Shown here one piece after another: positions 48,549 to 56,295 of a stretch of 64,000 bases of DNA. The number at the start of each line of letters is the position of its first letter. Positions within the stretch are counted from its first letter, which is position 1. The stretch spans positions 139,832-203,831 of the forward strand of contig NZ_BMMX01000003.1 in assembly GCF_014646155.1 (NCBI RefSeq), given 5' to 3'. The stretch is from Mangrovihabitans endophyticus. Lineage in GTDB: Bacteria; Actinomycetota; Actinomycetes; Mycobacteriales; Micromonosporaceae. The position numbers and the translations under genes were made by a program. The notes beneath the pieces were generated by a model that saw nothing but the letters and a program-made list of their open reading frames with translations, was not told the DNA's origin and ran no database searches.

Positions 48549-49479
48549 GCTTGCCGCGCACGGCTGGGACGTCGCCGTGCTGGCCCGTGGCCGGGCCGGC
48601 GTCGACGGGGCGGTGAAGGACGTCGAGGCCGCCGGCGGGCGCGGGCTGGCCGTGCCGACCGACGTGGCCGAGCTGGCGCAGGTCCGCGCCGCGGCCGACC
48701 AGGTGGAGCGCGAACTCGGGCCGATCGACCTCTGGGTGAACGACGCGTTCGCCGGCAACCTGCGCTATTTCTGGGACACGCCCGAAGACGAATACCGGCG
48801 CATCACCGAAGTCACCTACTACGGCCAGGTCAACGGCATGCGTGTGGCCCTGGAACACATGCGCCCGCGCAACCGCGGCGTGATCGTGCAGGTCGGCTCG
48901 GCGCTGGGCTTCCGGGGCATCCCGTTGCAGTCCGCCTACTGCGGAGCCAAACACGCGGTCAAGGGTTTCACCGAGAGCGTCATCACCGAGCTCAAGCATG
49001 CGGGCAGCGCGGTGCAGGTCTGCATGGTGCAGCTCCCCGGCGTGAACTCGGTGCAGTTCGACTGGAACGCCGACGAGTTCGACGAGCACCCGCAGCCGGT
49101 CGCGCCGATCTTCCAACCCGAGCTGCCCGCGCGGGCGATCCGCTTCCTCGCCGACCACCCGCGGCGCAACCTCTGGGTCGGCTTCTCCACCGCCTACACG
49201 ATCCTGGGCAACCGGGTGGCGCCGTGGTTCCTGGATTGGTATCTGGCGAAGACCGGCGTCGGCGGCCAACTGACCGAGACCGACGGCCCGCGATTCGGCT
49301 CGAACGTCTTCACCCCGCGCGACGAGCAGACCGACCGGGGCGCGCACGGCATGTTCGACCGCAAGGCCGTGAGCAAGGATCCGTGGTCCTGGGCCTCGAT
49401 GCACCGCGGCGCGCTGGTCGGTGCCGCCGCAGCGGCGGCGGCCGGAGTCACCGCGCTGCTGGTGGGTCGCCGCCGCTGA
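48481..49479 (+). CDS. SDR-family NAD(P)-dependent oxidoreductase with C-terminal membrane tail
   Basis: Short-chain dehydrogenase of 332 aa, longer than the classical 250. Seen: TGGSAGIGRAVV (cofactor loop), DVAEL, NDAFAG (NAG-like), catalytic Ser in VGSALGFRG, and YCGAKHA (YxxxK). The C-terminal about 80 residues end in a hydrophobic helix (GALVGAAAAAAAGVTALLVG) followed by RRR, so a membrane anchor is likely. Substrate unknown. The ATG at 48481 starts with AGGACCAGC upstream. The end overlaps the convergent DUF421 gene by 32 bp. Confidence 0.87.
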   Translation: MSGNRVAVVTGGSAGIGRAVVRELAAHGWDVAVLARGRAGVDGAVKDVEAAGGRGLAVPTDVAELAQVRAAADQVERELGPIDLWVNDAFAGNLRYFWDTPEDEYRRITEVTYYGQVNGMRVALEHMRPRNRGVIVQVGSALGFRGIPLQSAYCGAKHAVKGFTESVITELKHAGSAVQVCMVQLPGVNSVQFDWNADEFDEHPQPVAPIFQPELPARAIRFLADHPRRNLWVGFSTAYTILGNRVAPWFLDWYLAKTGVGGQLTETDGPRFGSNVFTPRDEQTDRGAHGMFDRKAVSKDPWSWASMHRGALVGAAAAAAAGVTALLVGRRR

Positions 49480-49981
49480 GATCGGAGTCGCTGGAGGGGC
49501 CGGTGCCGGATTGCACCGACACCGACCCCTTGGCCTCGAACAGCGCCAACGCCACCGTGTCCGGGCTGGAGTGGCCCTGCTGGCGCAGGACGCTGTCCAG
49601 ATCGGCGCGGGTGATCCCGCACAACCGCAGGTTCCGCTGGTTCACCTCGCCGTCGCGGATCAGCTCGCGCACCGGCGGATCCACCAGGTGGCGAAACGCC
49701 GGCAGGAACCGCAGCCGGGCGATGAGGGAATGCGCGAGCAGGAGCACCACCAGAGCCACCGCGCCGGTCAGCCAGGACGAGTCCGACGCGGTCGCGGTGC
49801 GGCCGATGATGGCGCCCACCGCGACCGCGACCGCCCAGTCGAACGGGGCGAACTGCGCGATGGTCCGGCGCTCGGTGAGCCGGAACGCCGCCGCCGCGGT
49901 CAGGAACAACGCCAGTGCCTTGACCCCGGCGAAGGCGGCGGAGCGCCAGTCGCCGATGAGCGCATCACCGAGGCTGTGCAT
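49448..49981 (-). CDS. DUF421/YetF-like membrane protein
   Basis: Protein of 177 aa. Three N-terminal membrane helices (VKALALFLTAAAAFRL, FDWAVAVAVGAIIGRT, GAVALVVLLLAHSLIARL) are followed by the soluble YetF domain: PVRELIRDGEVNQRNLRLCGITRADLDSVLRQQG, then VALALFEAKGSVSV. This is the standard layout of the family, whose function is unknown but often stress-linked. ATG start at 49981. A tail of about 20 residues after VSVQ is antisense to the SDR end, with 32 bp shared. Confidence 0.86.
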   Translation of the reverse strand: MHSLGDALIGDWRSAAFAGVKALALFLTAAAAFRLTERRTIAQFAPFDWAVAVAVGAIIGRTATASDSSWLTGAVALVVLLLAHSLIARLRFLPAFRHLVDPPVRELIRDGEVNQRNLRLCGITRADLDSVLRQQGHSSPDTVALALFEAKGSVSVQSGTGPSSDSDLSGGDPPAAR

Positions 49982-50088
49982 GACGGCCCGTGGGCGCCGG
50001 CGAACCGGCGATCAGAGAAACAACCATGCAGCCGCTCCTACCCAGCATCGGCCGGGCCATGCGCCCGCGCCGGACCGGCCGATGCGCG

Positions 50089-50463
50089 TCAGGGCCAGAG
50101 CGCCTGCGCCACCGCGACGCCGCAGAACGCCGCGCCGAGCCCGGCGACGATGCTCGCGGCGACATTGAGCACCGCGTACGCCCGGACCCGGTCCTCCAGC
50201 AGACGCAGCGTTTCGAACCCGAACGTGGAATAGGTGGTCAGCGCCCCGCACAGGCCGGTGCCCAGCAGCGACCCGACCGCGCCCGACACCCGATGCTCGG
50301 CGGCGCCCTGGATGAGGACGCCGAGCAGGAACGAGCCGATCACGTTGACGGTGAAGGTGCCCCACGGAAACACCGAGTCGTGGCGCGCCTGCACCGCTCG
50401 GTCGGCGAGGTAGCGCAGCGGGGCGCCCACGGCCGCCCCGAGCATCACCAGCAGCACGGTCAT
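50089..50463 (-). CDS. crcB: Fluoride exporter subunit CrcB/FluC (copy 1)
   Basis: Four-helix membrane protein of 124 aa forming dual-topology or paired fluoride channels. Seen: [30 protein letters not shown] and the pore signature [19 protein letters not shown] at 50463 overlaps the DUF190 stop (ATGA). It is the third gene of crcB-DUF190-crcB. Gram-positive bacteria often use two different subunits in a heterodimer, which fits two copies here. No fluoride riboswitch was recognised upstream of the operon. Confidence 0.93.
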   Translation of the reverse strand: MTVLLVMLGAAVGAPLRYLADRAVQARHDSVFPWGTFTVNVIGSFLLGVLIQGAAEHRVSGAVGSLLGTGLCGALTTYSTFGFETLRLLEDRVRAYAVLNVAASIVAGLGAAFCGVAVAQALWP

Positions 50464-50810
50464 CGCCGGCTCCCCGCAGGGCGGCCCACGTACCGGATGA
50501 CCTCGACCGGGTCGATGATGACCAGACCCTCGGTGACCAGTTCGTCGAGCGCGGGGAGGAACTCGCGCACCCGGTCCTCCTGGTCCACGATGATCACCGC
50601 GATCGGCAGGTCCTCGGACAGCGACAGCAGCCGCGTGGTGTGAATCCGCGACGAGGCGCCGTAGCCTTCGATGCCGCGCAGCACGGAGGCGCCGGCCAGG
50701 CCCGCGTCGTGCGCCCGGCGCACGATCTCGTGATAGAGCGGCTTGTGATGCCAGACGTCGTCCTCGCCCACGAAGATGGTCAACCGGACGGCCGGTCCTT
50801 CGATCTTCAC
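50460..50810 (-). CDS. DUF190 protein encoded between two crcB genes
   Basis: Small soluble protein of 116 aa with the DUF190 pattern ([44 protein letters not shown], in parts). It has a PII-like ferredoxin fold, ends in VEVIRYVG, and binds no known cofactor visible here. It overlaps both flanking crcB genes by ATGA, so the three are translated together. DUF190 proteins are repeatedly found next to crcB; a PII-like regulatory role on the channel is plausible but not established. Confidence 0.88.
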   Translation of the reverse strand: MKIEGPAVRLTIFVGEDDVWHHKPLYHEIVRRAHDAGLAGASVLRGIEGYGASSRIHTTRLLSLSEDLPIAVIIVDQEDRVREFLPALDELVTEGLVIIDPVEVIRYVGRPAGSRR

Positions 50811-51334
50811 GTCGCCTCCTCACCTGGAGTGCCTCGATCGTCCCGGCGGCGTTCGGCGTGGGCACGTCGCCCGCGCCGGGTGATCAGGCGGGCCAGCGTG
50901 ACCCCGGCGTAGACCGCGGCCAGCGCCGCCACCACCGTGCCGGCCAGGTAGAACAGCCCGGTGCGGGCCGCCCCGGAAGCCACCAGAGCGCGCACCTCGA
51001 CCGCGTAGGTGGAGAACGTGGTGTAGCCGCCCAGCACGCCGACGCCGAGGAACGGCCGGATCAGCCGGTGTGCCGACCACACCTCGGTGATCAGCACCAT
51101 GAGCACGCCGATGAGAAAACACCCGGAGACGTTTGTCGCGAAGGTCGCCCACGGCACCTGCCCCGGGGCAGGGGTCCACGCCTGCGCGATCGCGTAGCGT
51201 CCGAGCGCGCCGAGGGCGCCGCCCGCCGCGATGGCGCCCAGCACGGCCCACGGCGCGCGGAAGATCTCCCGGCGTTGCCGGGCCACGTGCAGGTCGACAT
51301 CAGAGTCCCGGGGCAGCCGGGTGGTCTGTGACAC
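50807..51334 (-). CDS. crcB: Fluoride exporter subunit CrcB/FluC (copy 2)
   Basis: Four-helix fluoride channel subunit of 175 aa with longer charged termini than copy 1. Seen: [31 protein letters not shown] and the pore segment [15 protein letters not shown]. The GTG at 51334 was chosen because GGTGGGGGAA stands just upstream; the frame runs to 51367. The Arg-rich cytosolic C-terminus ([14 protein letters not shown]) is unlike copy 1. First gene of the operon and divergent from a sulfotransferase gene. Confidence 0.9.
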   Translation of the reverse strand: MSQTTRLPRDSDVDLHVARQRREIFRAPWAVLGAIAAGGALGALGRYAIAQAWTPAPGQVPWATFATNVSGCFLIGVLMVLITEVWSAHRLIRPFLGVGVLGGYTTFSTYAVEVRALVASGAARTGLFYLAGTVVAALAAVYAGVTLARLITRRGRRAHAERRRDDRGTPGEEAT

Positions 51335-51492
51335 GAATTTCCCCCACCGGTGCCGCGAACCTCGCACCGACTCTACTCCCGCCCCGGCCGGGCGGCCGTG
51401 CAGGCCGCGTCACCGGGTGTTCACGTGCTCCCCGCTGCCCGCACACATCGGGCACGGCTGATGCTCACCACCCCGGCGCAACATGCGCTGCC

Positions 51493-52404
51493 ATGGTGAA
51501 GGTCTTGTACATCGCGGGCTGGGGGAGAAGCGGGACGACGATCGTCGACAACGTCCTCAACTCCTACGATGCGGTCTTCTCCACCGGGGAGCTGAGCTAC
51601 CTCTGGTCGCGGGGCGTGGGGATGCGGCGCAGGTGCGGGTGCGGCGAGACGTTCGACGAGTGCCCGCTCTGGCAGAAGGTGCTCTCGGTCGCGTACGGCG
51701 GACGGGTCCCGGACCCGCGGCACGTCATCGGCCTGCAGCAACGGGCGGTCCGGGCCCGGCACACCAGGTCCCTGCTCAACGGGCCGCTGCCGGCGGACGC
51801 CGCGGAGTATCTGGCCATCACCGCCCGGCTTTACAACGCGATCGCCGAGGTCACCGGCGCGGGGCTGATCGTGGACTCGTCCAAGACGCCGTCCGGCGCG
51901 GCGCTGCTGTCACGCATGCCCGGCATCCGGCCATACCTGCTGCACATGGTCCGCGATCCGCGGGCGGTGGCGCACTCCTGGACCGGCGCCGCGCCGCCGC
52001 CGGAGACCCGCGGCGGCGCCCCGATCAAGCAGCGACCCGCCTCCAGCACCGTGCACTGGGTGGTCCGCAACGCGATGACCGAGCGGGTCGCCGGCGCGTA
52101 TCCGCAGCGGCATCTGCGCCTGCGCTACGAGGATTTCGTGGCGTGGCCCCGGCCATCCGTGCGGCGCGTGCTCGACCTGACCGCGACCGGCGACGAGGGC
52201 GATCCGTTCACCGGCGCGGCGACCGTCGCGCTGCGACCCAACCACAACGTGGCGGGCAACCCCGGACGGCTGCGCAACGGCGAGATCGAGTTGCGGCTCG
52301 ACAACCGGTGGCGGGACGCCCGGCGACGCGGCCTGTGGCTCACCTCCACCGCGCTGGCCATGCCGCTGCTGCACCGGTACGGCTACCACCTGCGCCCTCT
52401 ATGA
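51493..52404 (+). CDS. Sulfotransferase-family protein
   Basis: Cytosolic PAPS-dependent sulfotransferase-type protein of 303 aa. The 5'-phosphosulfate-binding loop is GWGRSGTTIVDNVL at residues 8-21. A CXCGETFDECP cysteine-rich insert lies near 50-60, the 3'-phosphate motif RDPRAVAHSW is near 155, and RYEDFVAWP follows. It would move a sulfo group from PAPS to a hydroxyl or amine of an unknown acceptor. ATG at 51493 begins directly at the loop-bearing strand. The next gene on the same strand, 39 bp on, is the aminotransferase homologue. Confidence 0.87.
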   Translation: MVKVLYIAGWGRSGTTIVDNVLNSYDAVFSTGELSYLWSRGVGMRRRCGCGETFDECPLWQKVLSVAYGGRVPDPRHVIGLQQRAVRARHTRSLLNGPLPADAAEYLAITARLYNAIAEVTGAGLIVDSSKTPSGAALLSRMPGIRPYLLHMVRDPRAVAHSWTGAAPPPETRGGAPIKQRPASSTVHWVVRNAMTERVAGAYPQRHLRLRYEDFVAWPRPSVRRVLDLTATGDEGDPFTGAATVALRPNHNVAGNPGRLRNGEIELRLDNRWRDARRRGLWLTSTALAMPLLHRYGYHLRPL

Positions 52405-52443
52405 TCCCCTCGCGTGGCGTGCAGGTGACCGGGAGGCGAGCCG

Positions 52444-53367
52444 ATGCTGCAGACCTACGACGAGCGCAACGCGGACATCCACTACTGGGTGGACGGGACG
52501 CTGCGGCACCGCAGCGAGCCGGGGCTCTCGCCGTTCGATGCGGTGGTGCAGGGTGGCGATGCGGTCTGGGAGGGCCTGCGGCTGTACGCGGGCGCGGTGT
52601 TCGGCCTCGACGAGCACCTGGCCCGGTTGCGCCGGTCGGCCACCGCCCTGAACTTCGCCCAGATCCCCGGGGACCGGCAGATCACCGAGGCGGTGGCCGC
52701 CACCCTGCGGGCGAACCGGATGTTCGACGGCGTGCACATCCGGCTGACGCTGACCCGCGGCGTGAAGATCACCAGTGGCATGGACCCGCGACTCAACGCG
52801 TCCGGTCCCACGCTGATCGTGCTGGCCGAGCACAAGGCCCCGGTCTACGACACCGGAGGGTTGCGGCTGGCCACGGCGAGCGTCCGGCGGCCCGGCCCGG
52901 ATGTGCTCGATCCCCGGATCCACCACGCGAACCTGCTCAACTCGATCCTCGCCAAGATCGAGGCGAACGCGGCGGGTGCCGACGACGCCCTGATGCTCGA
53001 CCAGCGCGGATTCGTCGCGGAGACCAACGCCACCCACTTGTTCGCGGTGGTCGCGGGCGTGCTGGTGACGCCTTGCACGTACGCGTGCCCGGAGGGCATC
53101 ACCCGGCGGACCGTGCTGGACCTCGCGGACGGTGACTCCGTCCCGGTGCGGGTGCGCGACGTGTCGCTCACCGAGATGTACACCGCGGACGAGGTGTTCT
53201 GCACCGGCACCATGGGGGAGATCGCCGGCGTCACCACGATCGACGGGCGGACCATCGGCGCGGGGCGGCCGGGCCCGCTGACCCTGCGCCTGGCCGAACT
53301 GTACCGGGAGCATGCCCGCACGCACGGCACCCGGCTGGTGGACCCGCCGGACCCGGGCGGCCGGTGA
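52444..53367 (+). CDS. Fold-type IV aminotransferase homologue lacking the usual PLP lysine
   Basis: Protein of 307 aa in the branched-chain/D-amino-acid aminotransferase family. Seen: GGDAVWEGLRLY, the first-domain Arg in HLARLRRS, ITRRTVLDLA, and FCTGTMGEIAGV (phosphate site). Aligned by eye with D-amino acid transaminase, RIHHANLLNS falls on DIKSLNLLGN. The catalytic Lys is thus replaced by His, followed by the conserved LAKIEA. Either the family uses PLP differently or it has another activity. Starts with GGGAGGCGAG before ATG 52444. It lies between a sulfotransferase and a convergent sulfotransferase-like gene. Confidence 0.82.
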   Translation: MLQTYDERNADIHYWVDGTLRHRSEPGLSPFDAVVQGGDAVWEGLRLYAGAVFGLDEHLARLRRSATALNFAQIPGDRQITEAVAATLRANRMFDGVHIRLTLTRGVKITSGMDPRLNASGPTLIVLAEHKAPVYDTGGLRLATASVRRPGPDVLDPRIHHANLLNSILAKIEANAAGADDALMLDQRGFVAETNATHLFAVVAGVLVTPCTYACPEGITRRTVLDLADGDSVPVRVRDVSLTEMYTADEVFCTGTMGEIAGVTTIDGRTIGAGRPGPLTLRLAELYREHARTHGTRLVDPPDPGGR

Positions 53368-53374
53368 GCCCGCG

Positions 53375-54076
53375 TCACAGGCGGTGGGCCGACAACCCTT
53401 CGTAGTACGGCCGGGCGGCGGCGACGAGCGGCCGGAGCCGGGCGGGCACGTCGGCCGGCGCCGGATCGTACGCGGCGAAGCCGGTGGACTCGTTGACCGC
53501 GGCGTACCAGTGCGGCGCCCACACCCCGTCGGTGTCCCGGGGGCCGGGCGGCCAGGACAGCATCGCCGGATCGAAGCCGATGCCGAGCGCGTCGCACAGC
53601 CGCCGCAACACTCTCGCCGGGTCGCGCAGCACGTCCGCGGCGTCGATCACCGGTCCGCCGTACCGGCGAAAGATCTCGGCCTGCTGCGGATAGCCCAGAT
53701 CGGCCATCTCCGGTTCGCCGCGCACTCGCGCGTACGACGAGACGACGTGTTCCGGGTCGCGGATGAGGTAGGCATGGGTGAGCGCGCCCAGCCAGGAACG
53801 GCCGACACCGGGCAGCAGGTGGTGGGCCATGTGTTTCTGATAGAACACCGTGGCGTCGCCGGGGACCGGGCCGGTGAGCGCCGCGGCCACGTCCTGCCAC
53901 CGGTGCGGCTGGCCGGCGAGCACCGCGTCGCGGCCGGGGTGGTCCAGCCCGGTGACGGCAAGGTAGTGCGCATACAGCGGCTCGTCGACCACCACCGTGT
54001 CAGCACGCGACCCGAAGCTGCGCATCATCGCGGTGGAGATGTTGCGCGGCCCGGACCACATCGCCACTCGTCGCAT
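53375..54076 (-). CDS. Sulfotransferase-like protein of the aminotransferase-associated type
   Basis: Protein of 233 aa. N-terminal loop MWSGPRNISTAMMRSFGSR is a sulfotransferase 5'-phosphosulfate loop variant, and LIRDPEHVVSSYARV matches the 3'-phosphate site. Proteins of this type are frequently mis-annotated as branched-chain aminotransferases, in my recollection because they occur fused or adjacent to such domains. Here the aminotransferase homologue ends 8 bp away on the other strand. ATG at 54076 chosen; the frame runs on to 54190. Substrate unknown. The pairing suggests a shared pathway (inference). Confidence 0.8.
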   Translation of the reverse strand: MRRVAMWSGPRNISTAMMRSFGSRADTVVVDEPLYAHYLAVTGLDHPGRDAVLAGQPHRWQDVAAALTGPVPGDATVFYQKHMAHHLLPGVGRSWLGALTHAYLIRDPEHVVSSYARVRGEPEMADLGYPQQAEIFRRYGGPVIDAADVLRDPARVLRRLCDALGIGFDPAMLSWPPGPRDTDGVWAPHWYAAVNESTGFAAYDPAPADVPARLRPLVAAARPYYEGLSAHRL

Positions 54077-54085
54077 CACCCGCCC

Positions 54086-54294
54086 ATGGTCACACCAGGA
54101 CCCCGCCCGGACCTCGACGACCTGTCGAAGGGCGAGTGGAAGAAGTACGCCGCCATCTGCGGGCGCACCCTGGCGCACGCGCACGCGCACGCGCCGCCGG
54201 GGAAGCGGCCGACCGGGTGCGGCGCGACCACGAGATGTTCCGCGCGGACCACGAGCTGGGCGCGTTTCTCAGCGTCGACATGGTCTATCGCTGA
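54086..54294 (+). pseudogene. Possible frameshifted gene remnant
   Basis: An ATG-started frame from 54086 reads LSKGEWKKYAAICGRTLAHAHAHA and then loses protein character. The next frame over continues GEAADRVRRDHEMFRADHEL and ends LSVDMVYR-stop at 54292-54294. The switch lies in a GCGCAC repeat near 54176-54195. The first part resembles the late block of DUF2252 proteins (YA..CG.TLARAHARSGD). It therefore looks like a decayed C-terminal fragment. It also overlaps the ABM gene by 10 bp. Identity is uncertain. Confidence 0.35.
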
Positions 54295-54650
54295 CCCGCC
54301 GGACGCGGCCCGGTGCCGTCGTGCATCCCGTATTCGCGTTCGACGGTGGCCACGCGCACGCGATAGTCCCGATACCACGCCTCGCGTCCGCGTCGCTGCG
54401 CGACCAGATGCGCGGACACCTGCTTCCAGTCCCGGGCCGCCTGCTGATCCGTCCAGTAGGACACGGTGATTCCGAGCGCGTCCCGCGCGGCTTCGATGCC
54501 GAGAAATCCGGGCTGCTTCCCCGCGAGCGTCACCATGGCGTCCGCCATCGCCGCATATCCGTGGTCGCCCTCGGTGCGGGTGGAGGTGAAGATGACCGCG
54601 ACGTACGGCGGTTGCGGGGTGTCGGCTATCGGGTCGGTGGACGATCTCAT
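54285..54650 (-). CDS. Antibiotic biosynthesis monooxygenase (ABM)-family protein
   Basis: Small dimeric alpha/beta-barrel protein of 121 aa. Seen: YVAVIFTSTRTEGDHGY, QPGFLGIEAARD, ITVSYWTDQQAARDWKQV and the end WYRDYRVRVATVEREYGM. This matches ABM-domain monooxygenases, which act on aromatic or haem-type substrates without metals. AGGGAGG is well placed before the ATG at 54650. ATGA overlap with the TetR gene shows they are one unit. With the divergent LLM oxidoreductase it may form an inducible detoxification module. Confidence 0.86.
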   Translation of the reverse strand: MRSSTDPIADTPQPPYVAVIFTSTRTEGDHGYAAMADAMVTLAGKQPGFLGIEAARDALGITVSYWTDQQAARDWKQVSAHLVAQRRGREAWYRDYRVRVATVEREYGMHDGTGPRPAGQR

Positions 54651-55249
54651 GCTGCCTCCCTGCCCGCCCGGAGCCCGCGCAGGAGCAACGCGACGACGCG
54701 GCGAGCGTCGTACCGGGAATCCCGGCCGGAGCCGATGCACAGGTTCCCGACGGCATGCATCAGTTCCAGCGCTTCGACGTCGCTGCGGACCTCGCCCGCT
54801 GCTGACGCCGCGTCCAGCAGGTCGGCGCAGACGGGCACCAGGCGGTCCAGGAAGTAGGTGTGCAAGCTCTGGAACGTCGCGTCGTCGGATCGCAGGGCTT
54901 CGGCGAGGCCGTGCTTGGTGACGAGGAAATCGACGAAATGGTCGACCCACTGGACCAGGGCGGCATGCGGCGAATCGTTGCCCGCCAGGAGCGCCGGACC
55001 CGCTTCGACGCACGCCTCGACCTGGTGCCGGTAGACGGCGACGACGAGATCGGCGCGCGTCGGGAAGTGGCGGTAGATCGTTCCCACGCCCACGCCGGCC
55101 TTCGCCGCGATGTCGCGGACGGGCGCGTCGACGCCGGACGCGACGAACGCCGCGGCAGCCGCCCGCAGCAGCGTCTCCTCGTTGCGCCGGGCGTCGGCTC
55201 GCTTGCGTGGGGAGCGTCGTTCGGGCGCGCCGCCGTCGTCGTCAGGCAC
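54647..55249 (-). CDS. TetR-family regulator of the ABM/LLM module
   Basis: Repressor of 200 aa. An N-terminal basic arm (RRSPRKRADARRNEE) precedes the helix-turn-helix (PVRDIAAKAGVGVGTIYRHFPTRADLV), followed by a helical ligand domain (FVDFLVTKHGLAEALRS), typical of regulators near ABM and LLM genes. GTG at 55249 with GGAGG 9 bp upstream; the frame extends to 55306 through the operator region, which argues against the longer form. Two CGGAAC operators lie 34-74 bp upstream, between it and the LLM gene. Confidence 0.89.
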   Translation of the reverse strand: MPDDDGGAPERRSPRKRADARRNEETLLRAAAAAFVASGVDAPVRDIAAKAGVGVGTIYRHFPTRADLVVAVYRHQVEACVEAGPALLAGNDSPHAALVQWVDHFVDFLVTKHGLAEALRSDDATFQSLHTYFLDRLVPVCADLLDAASAAGEVRSDVEALELMHAVGNLCIGSGRDSRYDARRVVALLLRGLRAGREAA

Positions 55250-55282
55250 GGTGCTGTTGCCTCCATCACTCGGCTTGATAAG

Positions 55283-55323
55283 CGGAACAAAGTTCCGTAT
55301 CGTCAAAACGGAACAACGATCCG
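55283..55323. promoter_or_regulatory. Tandem CGGAAC operators between TetR and LLM genes
   Basis: Site 1 (55283-55297) is a perfect dyad CGGAAC-AAA-GTTCCG. Site 2 (55309-55323) is CGGAAC-AAC-GATCCG, with one arm mismatched. Centres are 26 bp apart. They lie in the 161-bp divergent gap, upstream of both genes, as expected for a TetR repressor controlling both directions. Confidence 0.65.
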
Positions 55324-55410
55324 CTCAACCATCATGCCTGACCCGGCGCTCCCTGACCACGCCATCCCGCTCGCGTACGCGCTTCACCGCCGGTGGAAAG
55401 GACACACACC

Positions 55411-56271
55411 ATGCCCAGCTTCGGCATCATGACCCCTCCCATGCAGGTCGACTACTCCGACATCCGGCGAGTCTGGCGGGAGGCGGACGCCATCGACGAG
55501 ATCGAGCACGCCTGGCTGTTCGACCACCTCATGCCGATCGGCGGCGATCGCAACGGTCCCGCGTACGAGGGATGGACGCTGCTGTCCGCCCTCGCCGCGC
55601 AGACCCGGCGGCTGCGCCTCGGCCTGCTGGTGACGAGCAACCGTTTCCGCCCGCCCGCGATGCTCGCCAAGATCGCCACAACCGTCGACATCGTCTCCGG
55701 CGGACGGCTCGACTTCGGCATCGGCGCGGGCTCGCGTCCCGGCCATCCGCTGGCGAGGCGTGAGTACGCCGCACACGGCTTGCCCTATCACGACTTCGCG
55801 CACTCGGTCGGCAGTCTCGCCGAGGCGTGCACCGTCATCCGTCGACTGTGGACGGAACTCGAACCGTTCGACTTCGACGGCGAGTTCGTCCGGCTCACCG
55901 ATGCCTTCGGCAATCCCCAACCGATTCAGCGCCCGCATCCACCGATCATGATCGGTGGGCGTTCCTCGGCCACCCTGCGGGTCGTCGCCGAGCACGCCGA
56001 CCTGTGGAACATACCGGGCGGGGACATCGACGACGTGATCGGCCGCAGCGCGCTGCTGGATCGCTACTGCGCCGACATCGGCCGCGATCCGGGCACGATC
56101 ACCCGATCGATCCACCTCCCCGTCTCGTACGACCGGCCGAAGGTCACGAGGGAGGCGATCGCCGAGGCGGTGGCCGGCGGATTCCAGCATGTCGTCCTCA
56201 GCCTGCCATCGCCGTACCCCGCGGGCGTGGCGCGGTGGGTGGCCGACGAGCTTGTCGCCGGTCAGCGTTGA
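55411..56271 (+). CDS. LLM-class (F420-dependent type) oxidoreductase
   Basis: Luciferase-like TIM-barrel oxidoreductase of 286 aa. Seen: SFGIMTPPMQVDYSDIRRVW, AWLFDHLMPIGGD, LRLGLLVTSNRFRPPAMLAKIATTVDIVSGGRLDFGIGAGSR (in parts), HPPIMIGG and HADLWNIPGGD. It has the segments common to F420-dependent actinobacterial members; FMN use cannot be excluded. ATG at 55411 with AAGGA upstream; a GTG at 55393 is possible. Probably induced when the divergent TetR releases the CGGAAC sites. Confidence 0.9.
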   Translation: MPSFGIMTPPMQVDYSDIRRVWREADAIDEIEHAWLFDHLMPIGGDRNGPAYEGWTLLSALAAQTRRLRLGLLVTSNRFRPPAMLAKIATTVDIVSGGRLDFGIGAGSRPGHPLARREYAAHGLPYHDFAHSVGSLAEACTVIRRLWTELEPFDFDGEFVRLTDAFGNPQPIQRPHPPIMIGGRSSATLRVVAEHADLWNIPGGDIDDVIGRSALLDRYCADIGRDPGTITRSIHLPVSYDRPKVTREAIAEAVAGGFQHVVLSLPSPYPAGVARWVADELVAGQR

Positions 56272-56295
56272 CGCTCAGACCAGGCGGGAACCGGG

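Noticed and set aside
51335-51492. Fluoride riboswitch ahead of crcB
   Set aside because: The expected GGNGAUGG...AACCGC...CUGAUGACUCCUAC-like pattern was not found on the minus strand upstream of 51334.
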